Assembly: GCA_963970005.1 (NCBI GenBank)
Contig: CAXAMN010021362.1
Coordinates: forward strand, 2,413,764 to 2,477,763
Source: Durusdinium trenchii
Taxonomy: Eukaryota > Sar > Dinophyceae > Suessiales > Symbiodiniaceae
Length of the DNA: 64,000 nucleotides
Direction of reading: 5' to 3'
Within the stretch, counting starts at the first letter, position 1. Every line of letters begins with the position of its first letter. The notes under the pieces were generated by a model, which was not told where the DNA came from, searched no databases, and worked only from the letters and a program-made list of their open reading frames with translations. Below are positions 24,401 through 36,048 of the stretch, in pieces. Position numbers and translations under genes: made by a program.

Positions 24401-25230
24401 GGTGGTTGCTCGGTCTTTGAACAGGTTGAAGAGTGGGTTGAAGGGCAGATTGAAGGGAGAAACAACAGCAGAATACAATGTAGTATAGCAATGTTAAGAA
24501 TTAGCTTTGGACAATTCTGAATCGTAATTGTTGGGACGTTGGAAACATATCCTGTTGCGGGAGGTCACGGCTTTCGGTGGTTTTGGTTTTGCAAACTAAA
24601 GCATGCAAATGCATAGGCTGGAGATTCATAAAACATCATAAGACTATTGTAAAACTATTGTCGGGATGTCTAGAGGTTAGACTTGCGCTGATTCAAACAT
24701 ATGTTGTGCAAATAGCGCAGAACCCAGAACTACCTTGGCAAAAAAACGTTTGGCAGTTCCTTTACAAGCCCACGTTTCTTGGTCTCCAAGTGAATGTTCC
24801 GCCTGCACCAGGACGAGCAAGCGGCGCTGAAGGAGGCGCTCACACAGATGCGGAAGGAAGGCAGCAGCGAAGGGCGGCGAAGAAGGAGGGAGAGAGACGG
24901 ATGAGAAGGGCGTTTCATGGCATACCCAGTGCGATCACCTGAGACCTGCTTTCACTTCTTTTTGGGCGGATTGGGGACATCTCACTCAAACAAGGATGAA
25001 CAAGGTATCAATAAAACACGTGAAACCTTTAGAGCTTTATTTTGGTGGGGTTGGGGACGAGTCACTCAAATCCGCTGGACAGTTTGCTGAACTGTGACTT
25101 CTCCGACATCTCCGGCTCCAAAGAATGGAGAGATCGCATGGGTAGAGGGGACTCTAGGTTTGTGCCATGAAGCATGGCATAGATTTGTTGTTTGTGTCAT
25201 TTGCTTGGTTGTTCATAGAGTTCATTGATT

Positions 25231-25334
25231 CCCAGACACGACGAATGGGACTGCCATAGGACTGCCGATCAAGCCAAACCCCTCTGGCACCACCCCAATG
25301 TAGGCATATATGGCAGTCCCATGGAGTGTCTGGG
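25231..25334. mobile_element. MITE-like family A, copy 3
   Basis: Left end CCCAGACACGACGAATGGGA, right end GGCAGTCCCATGGAGTGTCTGGG, with the usual CACCCCAATGTAGGCATATA near the right. The left end belongs to a subfamily also seen at 52139-52273. Confidence 0.75.
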
Positions 25335-25944
25335 ATTCGTGGCTCAATTGGCTGAACTGTCCAGGTGCAACCGATGGGTGAAACCCCCTAATTGGTCATT
25401 AGGTTGCGTTGGATCGATGCAGCTTCGGTGATGGATTCATGGTGGTTCCGGGGGCTCAACAAAAAGAACACCACGACCTAGGGTGGTTCTGATAGTGGTT
25501 TGTGGTCTTTGGGGGGGTTCAACCAGACCCAGACAGGTTCTTCTAGATTTCTAGAGAATGGTTTGCCGAACGGCAGGATTGTGAAATCGGTACAGAACCC
25601 AAACGGTCTTCACTGTCAAACAGTCTTCACAGTAGAAAAGTGCACTCCCGGAGTGGAATCCTCATCGAAGTGGAAAAGCAATGGTTTGTAGAGCAACATG
25701 ATCTTCCAGGGGCCTATTTTCCAATTGAATGATCCCAAGGAGTGTAGTTCGAGCCTCCTTTTTCTCATGGATTCCAACCTTTTTGCCTAGATAAGTGATA
25801 TCCGCTGGTTTCTTCTCAGAGGCTTACAAGCTTCCACATAAATACATATCATATATTCATTTTGTTGAGGATTTTTTTAGCGGAGTCTCTCTTTCATCCG
25901 ATCTTTCTTCTGGACTCTTAAAAATCGGGTCGCCCACAATATTG

Positions 25945-26035
25945 CCCAGACGCTCCATGGATGCCATATTTGCGTACATTGGGGTGGTTTGGGGGGGTCA
26001 ATGTAGGCATAAGTAGGTATATATTCCATATATGG
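25945..26035. mobile_element. MITE-like family A, copy 4 (partial)
   Basis: Starts CCCAGACGCTCCATGGATGCC and contains TGCGTACATTGGGGTGG and GGGGTCAATGTAGGCATA. The right terminus is lost where it abuts copy 5. Confidence 0.6.
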
Positions 26036-26045
26036 GTATTATATA

Positions 26046-26151
26046 CCCAGACACTCCATGGGACTGCCATATATGCCGATCAATTGACCCCCAAAACCAC
26101 CCCTGGCCTGATCGGCAGTCCTATGGCAGTCCCAGACTGGTCGTGTCTGGG
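26046..26151. mobile_element. MITE-like family A, copy 5
   Basis: CCCAGACACTCCATGGGACT at the left and GACTGGTCGTGTCTGGG at the right. The interior ATATGCCGATCAATTGACCC is the same as in copy 1. Copies 4 and 5 lie almost head to tail. Confidence 0.75.
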
Positions 26152-29100
26152 ATAGATATTATATCCCGTTCCACCTCAGAAAGCAGGTTCCGCCCTCCAC
26201 AGCCATCCACAGCCGGTGGCCGCCAGGTGGCCAGTCGCACTCCAATGACCTCGCGGCCCACGCACAGGTGAAGCACATCGCGAAGGTGCGCCGCTGCGTG
26301 GGCCAGGGTCGGCAGAGTACGTGGTCGGCAGCAGTATGGCAGCTTGGTACGCAGAGCTCAATAGAGTCAGTAAGGGGCCATGGTTGTGCTTCGACTTGCA
26401 GTGTAAGTTGAAGATTCCCATGGTGGGTATGCTTGTGAGAAGGGTTGATGCTCCAGAGATGTACAAATCATGGAATGCTTAGGCTCAATTTGTGAGTTCC
26501 AGATCATTTGTTTATGACCACTCCCAGGACGGGTAAAAGGAACACTCAAAACGAGAGGAACCACGCAAGGCATACTTGATGAACTTGTACCATGGACTTT
26601 TTACTCAGTTCTTTGATATGCTTTGTGATACTATCGGAGTAACTATCGGTTTGCTCAGCTTGTGAGTATCCCATGTGAGCAAGTTTGTGATACTTCCATT
26701 CCTGCTCAGCAACTCGCTCAGCAACTTGCCCCAGCTTTAAACAAATGGGAAGGACCTGGTTTTGGTAGTGTCAAATCCTTAGTTTATTCGGGCTTCAGCC
26801 TATTAAGTTAATGGTGGGCCATGAAGCCTAGGGTTTAAGAACATCAACTTCCTGTTCAGCGGGTCTCCGTGACTCACGCGGAGACCCGACCTGAGACCTG
26901 GAGCTGAATGGCCGAGAGGTGCTGCGTCCATTTGCGTCCTGCCTACACCCGCGAAGAGACCCTTCCATGGACCCTGAGTACACATCGGTTGGTAGAGGGT
27001 TCAACAATCTTCCAGGTGACCAGCAAGTCAGGGTCTATGTTAGTTTTCGGGAGTGTATATTATAACCAATGTGGACTGTGGATTGATAGGCCTTGCCCCA
27101 GTGCCTGCCCCCCTAACCTAATGGCTTTACATCACAGTGGGGGTTGATTAATGAACCGTCTATTGTTTTTACTCCTGGTGTTGCCTTGGACATGGGACAG
27201 GTGGTATAGCACATGCATATTGGCCCCCCATAGCGATACCCTCCCATGCAATAGAAACATAGAAGAAAGGGCTGGAAAACGTAGATGGACATGAAAGCAA
27301 CCAGAGGGCACAGACCCGGTGGGGCAACAGGTGAATAAAGGAGGCAGCAAAAACCGATCTACCTAAGCATCTTTGGACTTGAACTTGGTCAACACCTGCT
27401 TGGAGTGCAAATCTTGGGGTCTGAAGATATGAAACTGCAATGCATCGATCAGTTTTGCAGTGACTGCCATGCACTGCCATATCACTTACTGCCATATCAG
27501 ACATGTTGAAACCATTGGACACTCGGGTTTGCTGGAAGAATGTGTTTGAAAGAACCCGTTGGTTGACGGATTCGACGGATGCCTTGACAGGAGATCATGC
27601 AAGTCAGTGCCAAGAATGCGTGGTTTGACTCAAGACTCGGTCGGGGCATGTTGTGGACAGAAATCCAAGATGGTTTCAGTGCATATGTTGGACCAATGTA
27701 GATCATATAGCAACTACAGACACAACAAATACAGTAGATGATGTTGCTTGATAGAGAACGCTGTGATGTTTGTTTTCCCTATGGGTGAATTCCCTTCTGG
27801 CATTTTGTTAATTGTTTTCCTGCTTCCTTCAGCAAATCCGAGAGAATCTGAGGTGGTCCAGGGATGTCCAGGGCTAGATCCTTCAGTGTCATTATTTTGA
27901 CGGTGGCTCAAATTTGTTGGAGCCAATCTATCAGGAAGATTCTGTGCACAGGAGGATAGGAGGGGAGACGAGACTTACTCGTACTATCTCATACTTACTT
28001 CTGTCTTATGCAAGTCAGCCAGGTGCAGGAGGAGTCCTCAGTCCTGGTTAAATCACGAGGGGAAGCCTTATACCGTATCTAAATATGTGCAGTGTTTCTT
28101 ATGTTCAACCTTTTCTTGGAATGATTGGAACCCACTGACTAGTATTTTTTCAAGTGAGTTGAAGCCATCAACCAGCCAGTCAGTTGGTTTGACCGATTCT
28201 TTTCATTTTCTCACCAAGATAGACAAGGCACACGTGATCGCCTTGTTCAACTTACCTTGCCAATCGTGAAACTTGTTCAACCCTCCCTTTGCTGTTTGCA
28301 GTGGCAGGTGTCTTGTTTTGTTTGTGCTATCAGAACTTGAGTGCCATCTACCGCTATCAATGTTTTACAATATTATATATATTATAGCATATTTCAGCCC
28401 TTTTTTGGTCTCACAAACATTCGCAGATGACTCCCGCGTACCTAGAGTCATGGAATTCCAACGAATCTAGCTATTCTCAGATGACTCCCAACGCACCTGG
28501 CGATTCTCACGTCGTATACCATCCCTTCACGATCGCCCATCGGTGACGCCGATCGATCCGTGCTCCATCCGTGCCCCCGACACGGTCCTGGGGTGTCCGG
28601 AGATCCGACCTGGCTGGGAAATCCAACCACGGAGACCAAAGTCGAAGGTGCTGGTATGTGAACGGTAGACGGAAAGCGTGTCCCATCATCCAATGGACGG
28701 CTGCCATGGACTTGCGAATTGGCTATTCTAAGGACTCAGTGCTATCACCATGCGGGCTTTGCAGAGGAGGCCGCCCGAAATGCCTTCCTTTTGTTCTACA
28801 GACGCTCCAACACCCTCATATATGGAGGTGTCTTGGATTTTAATGATTCCCTAGGTTTTGAGGGACCAAGGGTTGTTTGGAGCGTTTGGTGTCCCATTTC
28901 TGGGCTTTTTGAGATGCGTTCCCTTTCGTGGCTTATGCACAAACCACACCTTTCATGTCTCATGGCATCATCTTTCTTCTCCACCCGAAGCCTCGACACC
29001 ATCGCGAGCACGATACGCAAGCGACGTCTCTCCCACGCGAAGTGCTCGATGAGGAGGTGAAGAACCAAGTGGCAGCGGCCTTGCGCTTGTTGGAGCTCGG

Positions 29101-29559
29101 GCCTTGTGATGGAATCGGGAGGACACCTTTGTTGAACTCACCCGTAAGATCCTACACAGAAGAGTGTTACAAACTATGGCAGTCAAAAGCCTCCTGTTTG
29201 TAGCGGAAAGGAGTAGTTTTCTTGTTGACCGTGCCACTTTCTCAAACGCAATCCTTTGAGGCTTTAAGGGGAATTCCCGATGAGTGTTCTGGGTACCCCT
29301 CATTTTGAGCTCTCAGACTTGTCACTCCATGTGATGCGTGGTCTCAAAAAGCATGTAGATTGTAGATCTGCTGAGTATGAGGCAATTTCACAAACTCCCC
29401 CAAGACCGGCTCTCGGAGAGAGAATTGTTCAGCGAGCAAAAGCCTTCAGGACCTTCCCACTGATCTAATGGCTGAGATCCCAGTGGCTGAGGTCCCTTAA
29501 TTGGGCCCTTTAAAAGGTCACGAACTGGAAAGGTCGGAAGGGCCTGGCACGTGGCATGT

Positions 29560-29679
29560 GGCTGTGGGTCATGGCACCCGAAGCTCACCCGAACTCGCCC
29601 TGGTAGGTTGACCATGTCAATCTTATTCTATTCATTTTCGGTGGTCTCTCCTAGGGTCCCCCGGTGCCATCATCAGCCA
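29560..29679. mobile_element. MITE-like family C, copy 2
   Basis: Inverted ends GGCTGTGGGTCATGGCACCC and CCCCGGTGCCATCATCAGCC over 120 bp. Best preserved member of this family here. Confidence 0.7.
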
Positions 29680-29893
29680 TGTGATGCCATCCAGTTTTTG
29701 AAGGGTTGGGATGGTGCCTCAAATGGTGCAGCTCGTCCACCACTCAGCGACGGCATCCTGTGACTTTGCGGTTCAAATCTCAAGAATTGAATCATCTGGA
29801 AGCCATGCTGCAGAAGTTCTAGAAACCAAACAAAAACGCCTCTTTCCACGTCAAAACCCGTGGATGGTGGCGAGTCAACATTTTACCCTGCAA

Positions 29894-30000
29894 ATCCAAG
29901 TACCTTCATCTGAAGGTACGACTGGACGCTCCTGCCTACATAACACTGTCTCCAATCACCGTACCTGAGGTTCGGTACGACTGGATCGATCCATATAGGG
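29894..30000. mobile_element. MITE-like family B, copy 6
   Basis: Contains CCAAGTACCTTCATCTGAAG, GGTACGACTGGACGCTCCTG, CCTACATAACACTGTCTCCA and CGTACCTGAGGTTCGGTACG, then ACTGGATCGATCC. Both termini are slightly altered. Confidence 0.7.
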
Positions 30001-30208
30001 ATACTAGTAAAGCATGGTGTACGGACCCCTGTCCTGTGGCCGAATATCACCTCCGAACATCACCTCCATCACCGATGAGGCACGAGCTCTTCCGTGCAGA
30101 GGAAGGCGGGGAAGTCGCCATGCCGCCGCTGGAAATGGAGCGAGCACCCAATAGGAAAAGGCAGATGTGGCAGATGAACCACACTCCACAGAAATAGGTG
30201 TATATTAT

Positions 30209-30317
30209 GGCTGTGGGTCAATACCCGGACCCTGTGCACCCTAGGTTTACTTGCTTAGTAGTCTATACTGTTCATGTTCAGTGGTCAACTGGGGTCCCCC
30301 AGTCTTGACCCACATGC
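30209..30317. mobile_element. MITE-like family C, copy 3, next to the left end of the 17-kb element
   Basis: Left end GGCTGTGGGTCAATACCCGG, right end CCCCCAGTCTTGACCCACA. It stops only about 14 bp before the TA run that begins the 17-kb element. Confidence 0.6.
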
Positions 30318-30345
30318 CTTATATCCATCTCTTATATATATATAT

Positions 30346-30391
30346 AAGCCAATTTCGTTATAATCGATCCTCTTTTCGTTTTATTTGATCC
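30346..30391 (+). repeat. Left terminal inverted repeat of the 17-kb element
   Basis: AAG, three variable bases, then two 18-bp motifs at 30353-30370 (TTTCGTTATAATCGATCC) and 30374-30391 (TTTCGTTTTATTTGATCC). A TA run (30333-30346) lies outside. The paired motifs are likely transposase binding sites. Confidence 0.8.
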
Positions 30392-30441
30392 CTTGGCCTC
30401 CTGGAGCTTTCCTTGGAGCCGTTTGGCTTCAAAAGGAGGTC

Positions 30442-33400
30442 ATGGCAAGTTCCAGCCATGGCAGTGATATCAGAAGGAGGTTCATTGCATCTTTAAAAGA
30501 TGATGAAGGACCTCGCACGGCCTCCCAAACGTCCCATGGCAGGGTCATCATGTTTTCGATGCAGAAGCTTAGAGAATTTCAAGGAAGCCAATTGATTAGG
30601 AGTGGCTTCAAAGCGTCACGGGAAGTCCCCAGACTTCGACCCAACTACGACAGCACGAAAAGGAAACTGGATGCCAACCCTGTGGAGAGAATGAAGCATC
30701 TTGTCATATTTAAAGGAGTGTTTCAACATGCCTCAACGGCCCAGTGTCATCAAGATCGAGTAAAGATCTTTGGTATGTGGACTAATGATCTGTTTTAAGG
30801 CACTGCGACAATGGAAGAGATCGCTCGCGTATCAATGAGCTTCTGCGCCAGCAGTGCATTTGCAAAAGGGGCTGCTTCAAAAGACAAAATGCTGACTCTA
30901 TCTATGAATTCCTAGATGGCTTTTGGACTTTGGAGAAGCCCAGCCAAGATCTGTTCGTCTGACACTTACTCGTTTGGCAGCTCCATGACTTAATGTTTGG
31001 TTTTTGAGCTTTTGTTTGTCTGATCGAAACAGAACCGACTCAGATCTCGTTCTGCATGGGCGACTCTACGCCGGGAAATCGCCAATGGGAGCTTCTGGGC
31101 AACAAGATCTCACGGCATTGTCTCGCAGCCTTGATGGGGGTGAGGCCCCAACGATTTAAAAGCTGTCAGAGTGGAAACCTGGACAGACGATATAGATGCT
31201 TTGGAGCAGCAACTCGGCTCCATGATAGGTGTTTCGCAGTTTGCAATTCTGTAGCTTTTGGGTCATGCTTCTAGCCCATGCAGGAAAAGAAACGGCCTCC
31301 TCTTCTTTCCATGCGGCTGGATTGGTTCTTCTTGAAAGTCTACATAGATCAGGGTGGCATGCTACCAACGAAGCCCCTTGCTTCTAAGAGTTTCACTCCA
31401 ATAACTTCTGTTCGTGATCAACTCAACTTGTCCTGCCAAGGTTTCAGAGGGCTGCTCGTCTTCGAGGAAGCTCGATGACTTCAAAGTCTGGCTCCAAGGT
31501 GATTGTCGAATATGGATGTCGTGGTCATTATGAGGATGATGGTTGCTTTGTCGGCATTATTGTTTGGGCTGTTGGGACACACAAAGGTAGCTTGCTCCAA
31601 CACGCATCAAGGAATGTCAGATGACTCTGGCATTGAAGAAGATGATCCCGTCCCTGCCGAAAGCATTGAATCAGATTTGGATTTGAAATTGCACGTCCTC
31701 GGCCACAAAATGCTGTGGACGCAGCCATGGCCTCATTGGTTTTCTTTGCTTGTGCTCTCCTCACTCAATGTCTATAGCCAAGGGCCCACTGTTCAGTTGA
31801 GGTTCGTGGATACAAATCTGGGCAAAGACCCATCCTTGCTTCCTACAAGATTCCTACCACCAGGGAATATACGGATGCTGCATTCCCAATGCTCTTTCAA
31901 GGTGTCGCTCCTGGTTTGCATAAAGGTCCCGTGGTCTTCATGTGCCACAAATACTTTTGGCGTGACTGGTTGGGCTGAGGTACAACCACTTTGCACGAAG
32001 ATATAAAGCCAAATGGTCTCAAGTTCTGAGATTCTCGAACCCAAGCAACTTCCCTGCCTGTGATGACTGCACAGCGTACAAAAGTGCTTTCCATGACTGC
32101 AGGGAAGCTTGGAATCAAACTTGTTGCCAGGAAAGATCAGTGTGACTTTAACTTGTTTCAGACCTCAAAGAGTGGAAGCTCAGGATGCCTTGGACAAGTA
32201 CGAAGTGGCAAAACAATACAAATCTCACATCGAAGCTGTGGCATCTGATCGCCATTTGGAAAGTTGGTTTCAGGACAGTTCTTTTGCTTGGCATGTGTTT
32301 GCTTGCCATGTGGATTGCCACAGGAGAGCTCACCATTGACGGATGATGATGCCTGTCTTTTTATCCATGCCGATTCTTGGCTAAAAGGGGCTTCAATAAC
32401 CTTTTTGAGTCATTCTTGAGCATTCAGCCCAAAGGGAGCATCTGAGGATGGAATGGACCAGGCAAAATGGTGCATCCCCAGATGCCGTGGGCATGTCCAA
32501 ACCAAAACCATGGCCAAATTTGACCGACCAAAAATGAAGATTGAGGGCGTTTGGATGCATAACGTGCTCATGACTCTCCACTGCATTGATTGCCGTCAAG
32601 CTGGCGATGCAAGCATGGTGATAGAGTGTGTGTGTCGCGACCTTGAGAAGGTTGCCCAGATTTGTCGAGAGAAGGGAAAAGACCCACCCAAAAGAGTCTT
32701 CTTTTGGGCCACTTTGATGGCAATGAGTCAATGAGCGTGAATCATTTTTGACTTCTGAAAGTGCTCCTTCCTGCAGTTGTCTTTGCCTTTGAACTCAGGT
32801 GGACAACACCGTGAAAGAGTGCAAGAACAACAGTTTCATCAAATGGCTTTGCTGGCTAATCCTCCAGAAGGGCCTTGAGGTTGCTGGTATGTGCATGGCT
32901 CGCGTTGGCCACACACATTGTGCAATAGGCTTCTTGGCTGCCATTCATGACTAGCTGGAATCCTGTGTTTGATGTGATATATCTCTTGAGAGCTGAGATC
33001 AGCTGTATGGAGTCATATCGCGTGCCACCAAGTGGATCGACGAGATGGCTGATGACAATGACATTTGTGAGTCTGTAGCTCAATGGTGTGATATGTTCCC
33101 ACTGCATGGGACATGATTCACTTGACCCTGAGGAAGCTTCAATCTATTCTGGCAAAGCTGGATCTGAAGAAGTGGCTTGGGACGGCCGAGATCGAGGTGG
33201 ATATTGTGCGAAGTGTGCGCCCTTGGAAACAATGGCGCCTTAGCCGCTAGCCCTTTGCTGTTAGTTGTGAAGGGCTCACTGTAGTGGATCGGATCCAATT
33301 GTAGAATGGATGCCTGAGGCTTGAACGCGCTCCAGTAACAGTCTCTGGAGGTTTGAGGGATGATTGCACTGGAGCCCACTGCTTCGTATTTGTACGGCGA

Positions 33401-34059
33401 AGAGGCAGGAATGTGTTTCCACAGAGTTTGGAAGGTGCATTATGACTGACTATGAAAAGTAGTTGAATATGATTGATCCGGGCAGACCTTCCACCCCATG
33501 TCCGCATAGCATCTGATGGAGCTGGGCGAAGCGATTGGCCTGAGAGCCCAAATGACATTATTTGCTTGGTGAAGAGGTATGCGTCCGACACGCATTTGAG
33601 CCAGGCTTCATTGAAACCATTGGTGTGTTTTGATTTGCTTTTGTGGCGGTAGCAATTTATGAGGTTCACTCCAAACTTCAAACACCTGAATTGGGCCAGG
33701 AACCACTCTTGATCTTTCCGCAACACTTCGTGGCTTTGCTTGGCACATTTCCAAGTGTTGGACGAGCATTAAAGGTGTTTGACCAAGAAAGGCGCAAAAA
33801 GCTTCTTTCACTGGCTGACTTCCTGTTGAAGTCTAACCCCGTCGAGTCAACAGCACGGACAGTGAACTTCTTGGTGAAGATAAGCCAGCCACATCATGAA
33901 CCAGAACCTCTTTTGGAGCTCCCATGGTTGTCCCGCAGGCTTCAATCAGATTTTGATGCCTTGGCAAACTGGGATCCCAATAACTCCCAACCTGTTCGCC
34001 AACTACTACCTCAAATGAGGTTTGTTGCAAAGATTGGGCGAAGGCCTCGACGAGCATGA
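30442..34059 (+). CDS. Multi-exon transposase-like protein (DUF7869-type motifs)
   Basis: Hand-read exons in order: from ATG 30442 (MASSSHGSDIRRRF) to about 30770; about 30800-30957 (CDNGRDRSRINELLRQQCIC, then EFLDGFWTLEKPSQDLF); about 31035-31240 (RQWELLGNKISRHCLAALMG); about 31280-31370; about 31790-31900 (PTRFLPPGN); about 31975-32103 with a CxxC (NFPACDDCTAYKSAFHDC); about 32165-32275; 32447-32733 (DGMDQAKWCIPR); 32799-32918 (VDNTVKECKNN, then ARVGHTH); a block reading DQLYGVISRATKWIDEM before 33115; 33130-33240; about 33325-33400 (GAHCFVFVRRR); about 33470-33604 (DIICLVKRYASDTHLSQ); 33700-34059 (EPLLIFPQHFVALLG). From memory, the D-rich DGxDxAK, DNTxxExKNN and VGHTHxD motifs characterise a family found in dinoflagellates, oomycetes and animals, listed as DUF7869, which has a transposase-like core. 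The GHTH exon does not join cleanly to the next block, so a junction or a mutation there is unresolved. Confidence 0.65.
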
Positions 34060-34564
34060 AAAGGTTTTGTTTTGGACAATGTTCATGCCTGCTCGGAGCC
34101 ATGGACTAGATATTGAGCAAGTTGCACCAAACGTTTTTGTGTACCAGTTCTTTTGGCTTCAGGGCTTAAGGGTTGAGAGGCCAACCAACACAGTTTCGTT
34201 GGGCATGGACGCACTGCACAATGGAAGGACCAGAAGTGTTTGGACATCAGTGTCACATACATCGTCACCTGGCGCAGGAGCCCATTACCTCCTCTCAAAA
34301 GGTCAAGGGTCAAAACCCCAGCGCACGTTTGTAGCTAGATTCAATTTGGTCTTTGCTTGGTAGATTTCCTCAGGCCTCAGTGTGTTTGGAACTTGACTGG
34401 CCACACGATGCTCAGGCCGCTTTGTGTTTGAAGCTGTAAGGCATTGCTGGGTGAAGAAGTTTCAGTGTCATTGGTCGGTTTCCAGGATCGCTCGCCCTAC
34501 TACATAAACACACCACCTTCACGAAAACGAAGGACGCAGGCGAGATGGAATGAGGGGGTGTTCA

Positions 34565-34677
34565 GCTAAAAGGGTGACAGTGGATCTGCATTCGATGTCG
34601 AGGATGAGTTTCCCGAAACCTACAAGGAGGAGGAACACCATTGGTACTGGACATGTGCAAACGAGCGCCTTGCTTTC
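34565..34677 (+). CDS. Exon of unknown protein between transposase and methyltransferase
   Basis: An acidic, aromatic coding block (DSGSAFDVEDEFPETYKEEE, HHWYWTCANERLAF) preceded by an AG|G acceptor near 34561 and ending at a possible splice site near 34677. It may belong to the end of the transposase transcript or to the start of the methyltransferase transcript. Confidence 0.5.
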
Positions 34678-35029
34678 AGCTAATAGTGCCAGGAATTTCA
34701 TGGGCACAGCCATCAGCACAATAAGGAGACTCATATTGCGCAGACTCATCAGACTTACTGTATCACTTGCCATTTGCCAGGACACGTGGCGACCCCGCAG
34801 TCTCATCCAATCACCGCAATATATCGATGATACACAGGATGCCTTGTCGTTTGCTTTTATGAGTTCATTCACTGCCATAAGTCTCTTTGTTGAAATACTT
34901 TGTATTATGTGTTTAAACAACACCCTTCATCGTTGCCAGGATGAGTCTTCAAAAAGGTGTTGGGTAATCGATGGACAGAAGGCTTGGGCTCCCAAGCACT
35001 CTGATGACCTTAGCCCTTTTTGAGTTCCT

Positions 35030-35480
35030 GGTTCAGGCGGAATCAGCGGGATCAGGATCTTCGTTCCGGTTCCCTGCAGCAGCCCCTCGATCTTTTCGAC
35101 AGGCACATCACTTCGACAGAATGAAACGTTCAAGATTCAAGATCCTCACTCCGGAAAACTTTCATTATACATATGCCCAGGACCAACGTTTGAAAGCTGA
35201 TGTTGAGGCCGTCGAGGCGTGAAAGTTAAAACAATACAAAGACTAGTTGCATAGTGTTTGGATCAACTCCCAGTTTGAGGGTCAAGGGTCTAGTTCCAGT
35301 TCCACCTCCTGCTGAGGCACGCTTCCGTGAGACTTGCGCTGAGGATGTTATCAAGGAAGTGCGACTGATGGCTGACATGCCAAATACACCAGCAGTTTCC
35401 AAAATGTACAAACTGGCTGGAATTATTTTCAAGGGGTTGGGAATGCTCGAAGGTATCCCATCAAAGCTTGAATCACAGTA
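35030..35480 (+). CDS. Exons of unknown protein upstream of the methyltransferase
   Basis: Two blocks are coding-like. About 35030-35222 reads SGSSFRFPAAAPRSFRQAHH, then FKILTPENFHYTYAQDQRLK. About 35294-35480 reads VPPPAEARFRETCAEDVIKE, then NTPAVSKMYKLAGIIFKGLG. Both have balanced composition and codon positions consistent with coding. I do not recognise a family. Another block at about 35700-35870 (KLREALKVALASPDRLPCFA) leads towards the methyltransferase exons. Confidence 0.5.
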
Positions 35481-36048
35481 GATGCACGATGTTTGTCTAG
35501 TCCAGGTGTGAACTAGCAACTAGGTTTCTTAGCCCTGTTGCAGCTTCAACCACAGTGACCAAAAAAGGATGTAAGTGCCTTCAACCTCAAAGAACACTTG
35601 TATGTTTTAAAAGGTTTGGACACAATGATAATGCATCAATGTACTGTTCTGTGATCTCAGCATTCGGATCATTTTGTGCGGGCAAACTCGAGGGGTAAGC
35701 CTTGATCCTTGGAAGCAACATACCAGCAAGTATGTTGTGTGGAGAACATTCACTGGCCGGGCTTACCCCAAACGGACACACCAGCCCAGGACCATGAAGC
35801 TCAGAGAGGCATTGAAGGTTGCTTTGGCATCACCTGACAGGCTTCCATGCTTCGCTTGGCAAAGTATCATAAAGTATCCAATGTTAATGCTGGTGTCTTC
35901 CACTGACTCGCGCAGGCGAGTCCAAAAGAATTTCACCAAGAAGAAGACTATTGGCGCTATTGGTAGACCCAAAGCACAAAACAGGACTGCGCAATACTAT
36001 TATTTTTCCTTTCAATTTCCTCAGAGCCATTCTTCCTCATACATACTC

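Larger units (their letters stand above)
14075..29559. other. Long intergenic region with MITEs and CpG-rich patches
   Basis: I find no coherent gene in this 15 kb. It holds members of MITE families A to E, annotated separately, and CpG-rich patches at about 15720-15890, 17090-17300, 18180-18290, 21460-21780, 23110-23470, 26170-26320 and 28500-28720. A GGATGGAGGGATAGAT tandem lies at about 20813-20850. The longest frames (21440-22162 on the minus strand, and 22999-23621 open on both strands) coincide with stop-poor CpG-rich DNA and carry no motif I can name. Confidence 0.45.

Noticed and set aside
33247-33726. Minus-strand frame of 159 codons
   Set aside because: The + strand here contains the C-terminal exons of the transposase-like gene (GAHCFVFVRRR, DIICLVKRYASDTHLSQ), so this is its antisense.
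34519-34923. Minus-strand frame of 134 codons
   Set aside because: Overlaps the + strand exon at 34565-34677 and has hydrophobic, low-information composition.
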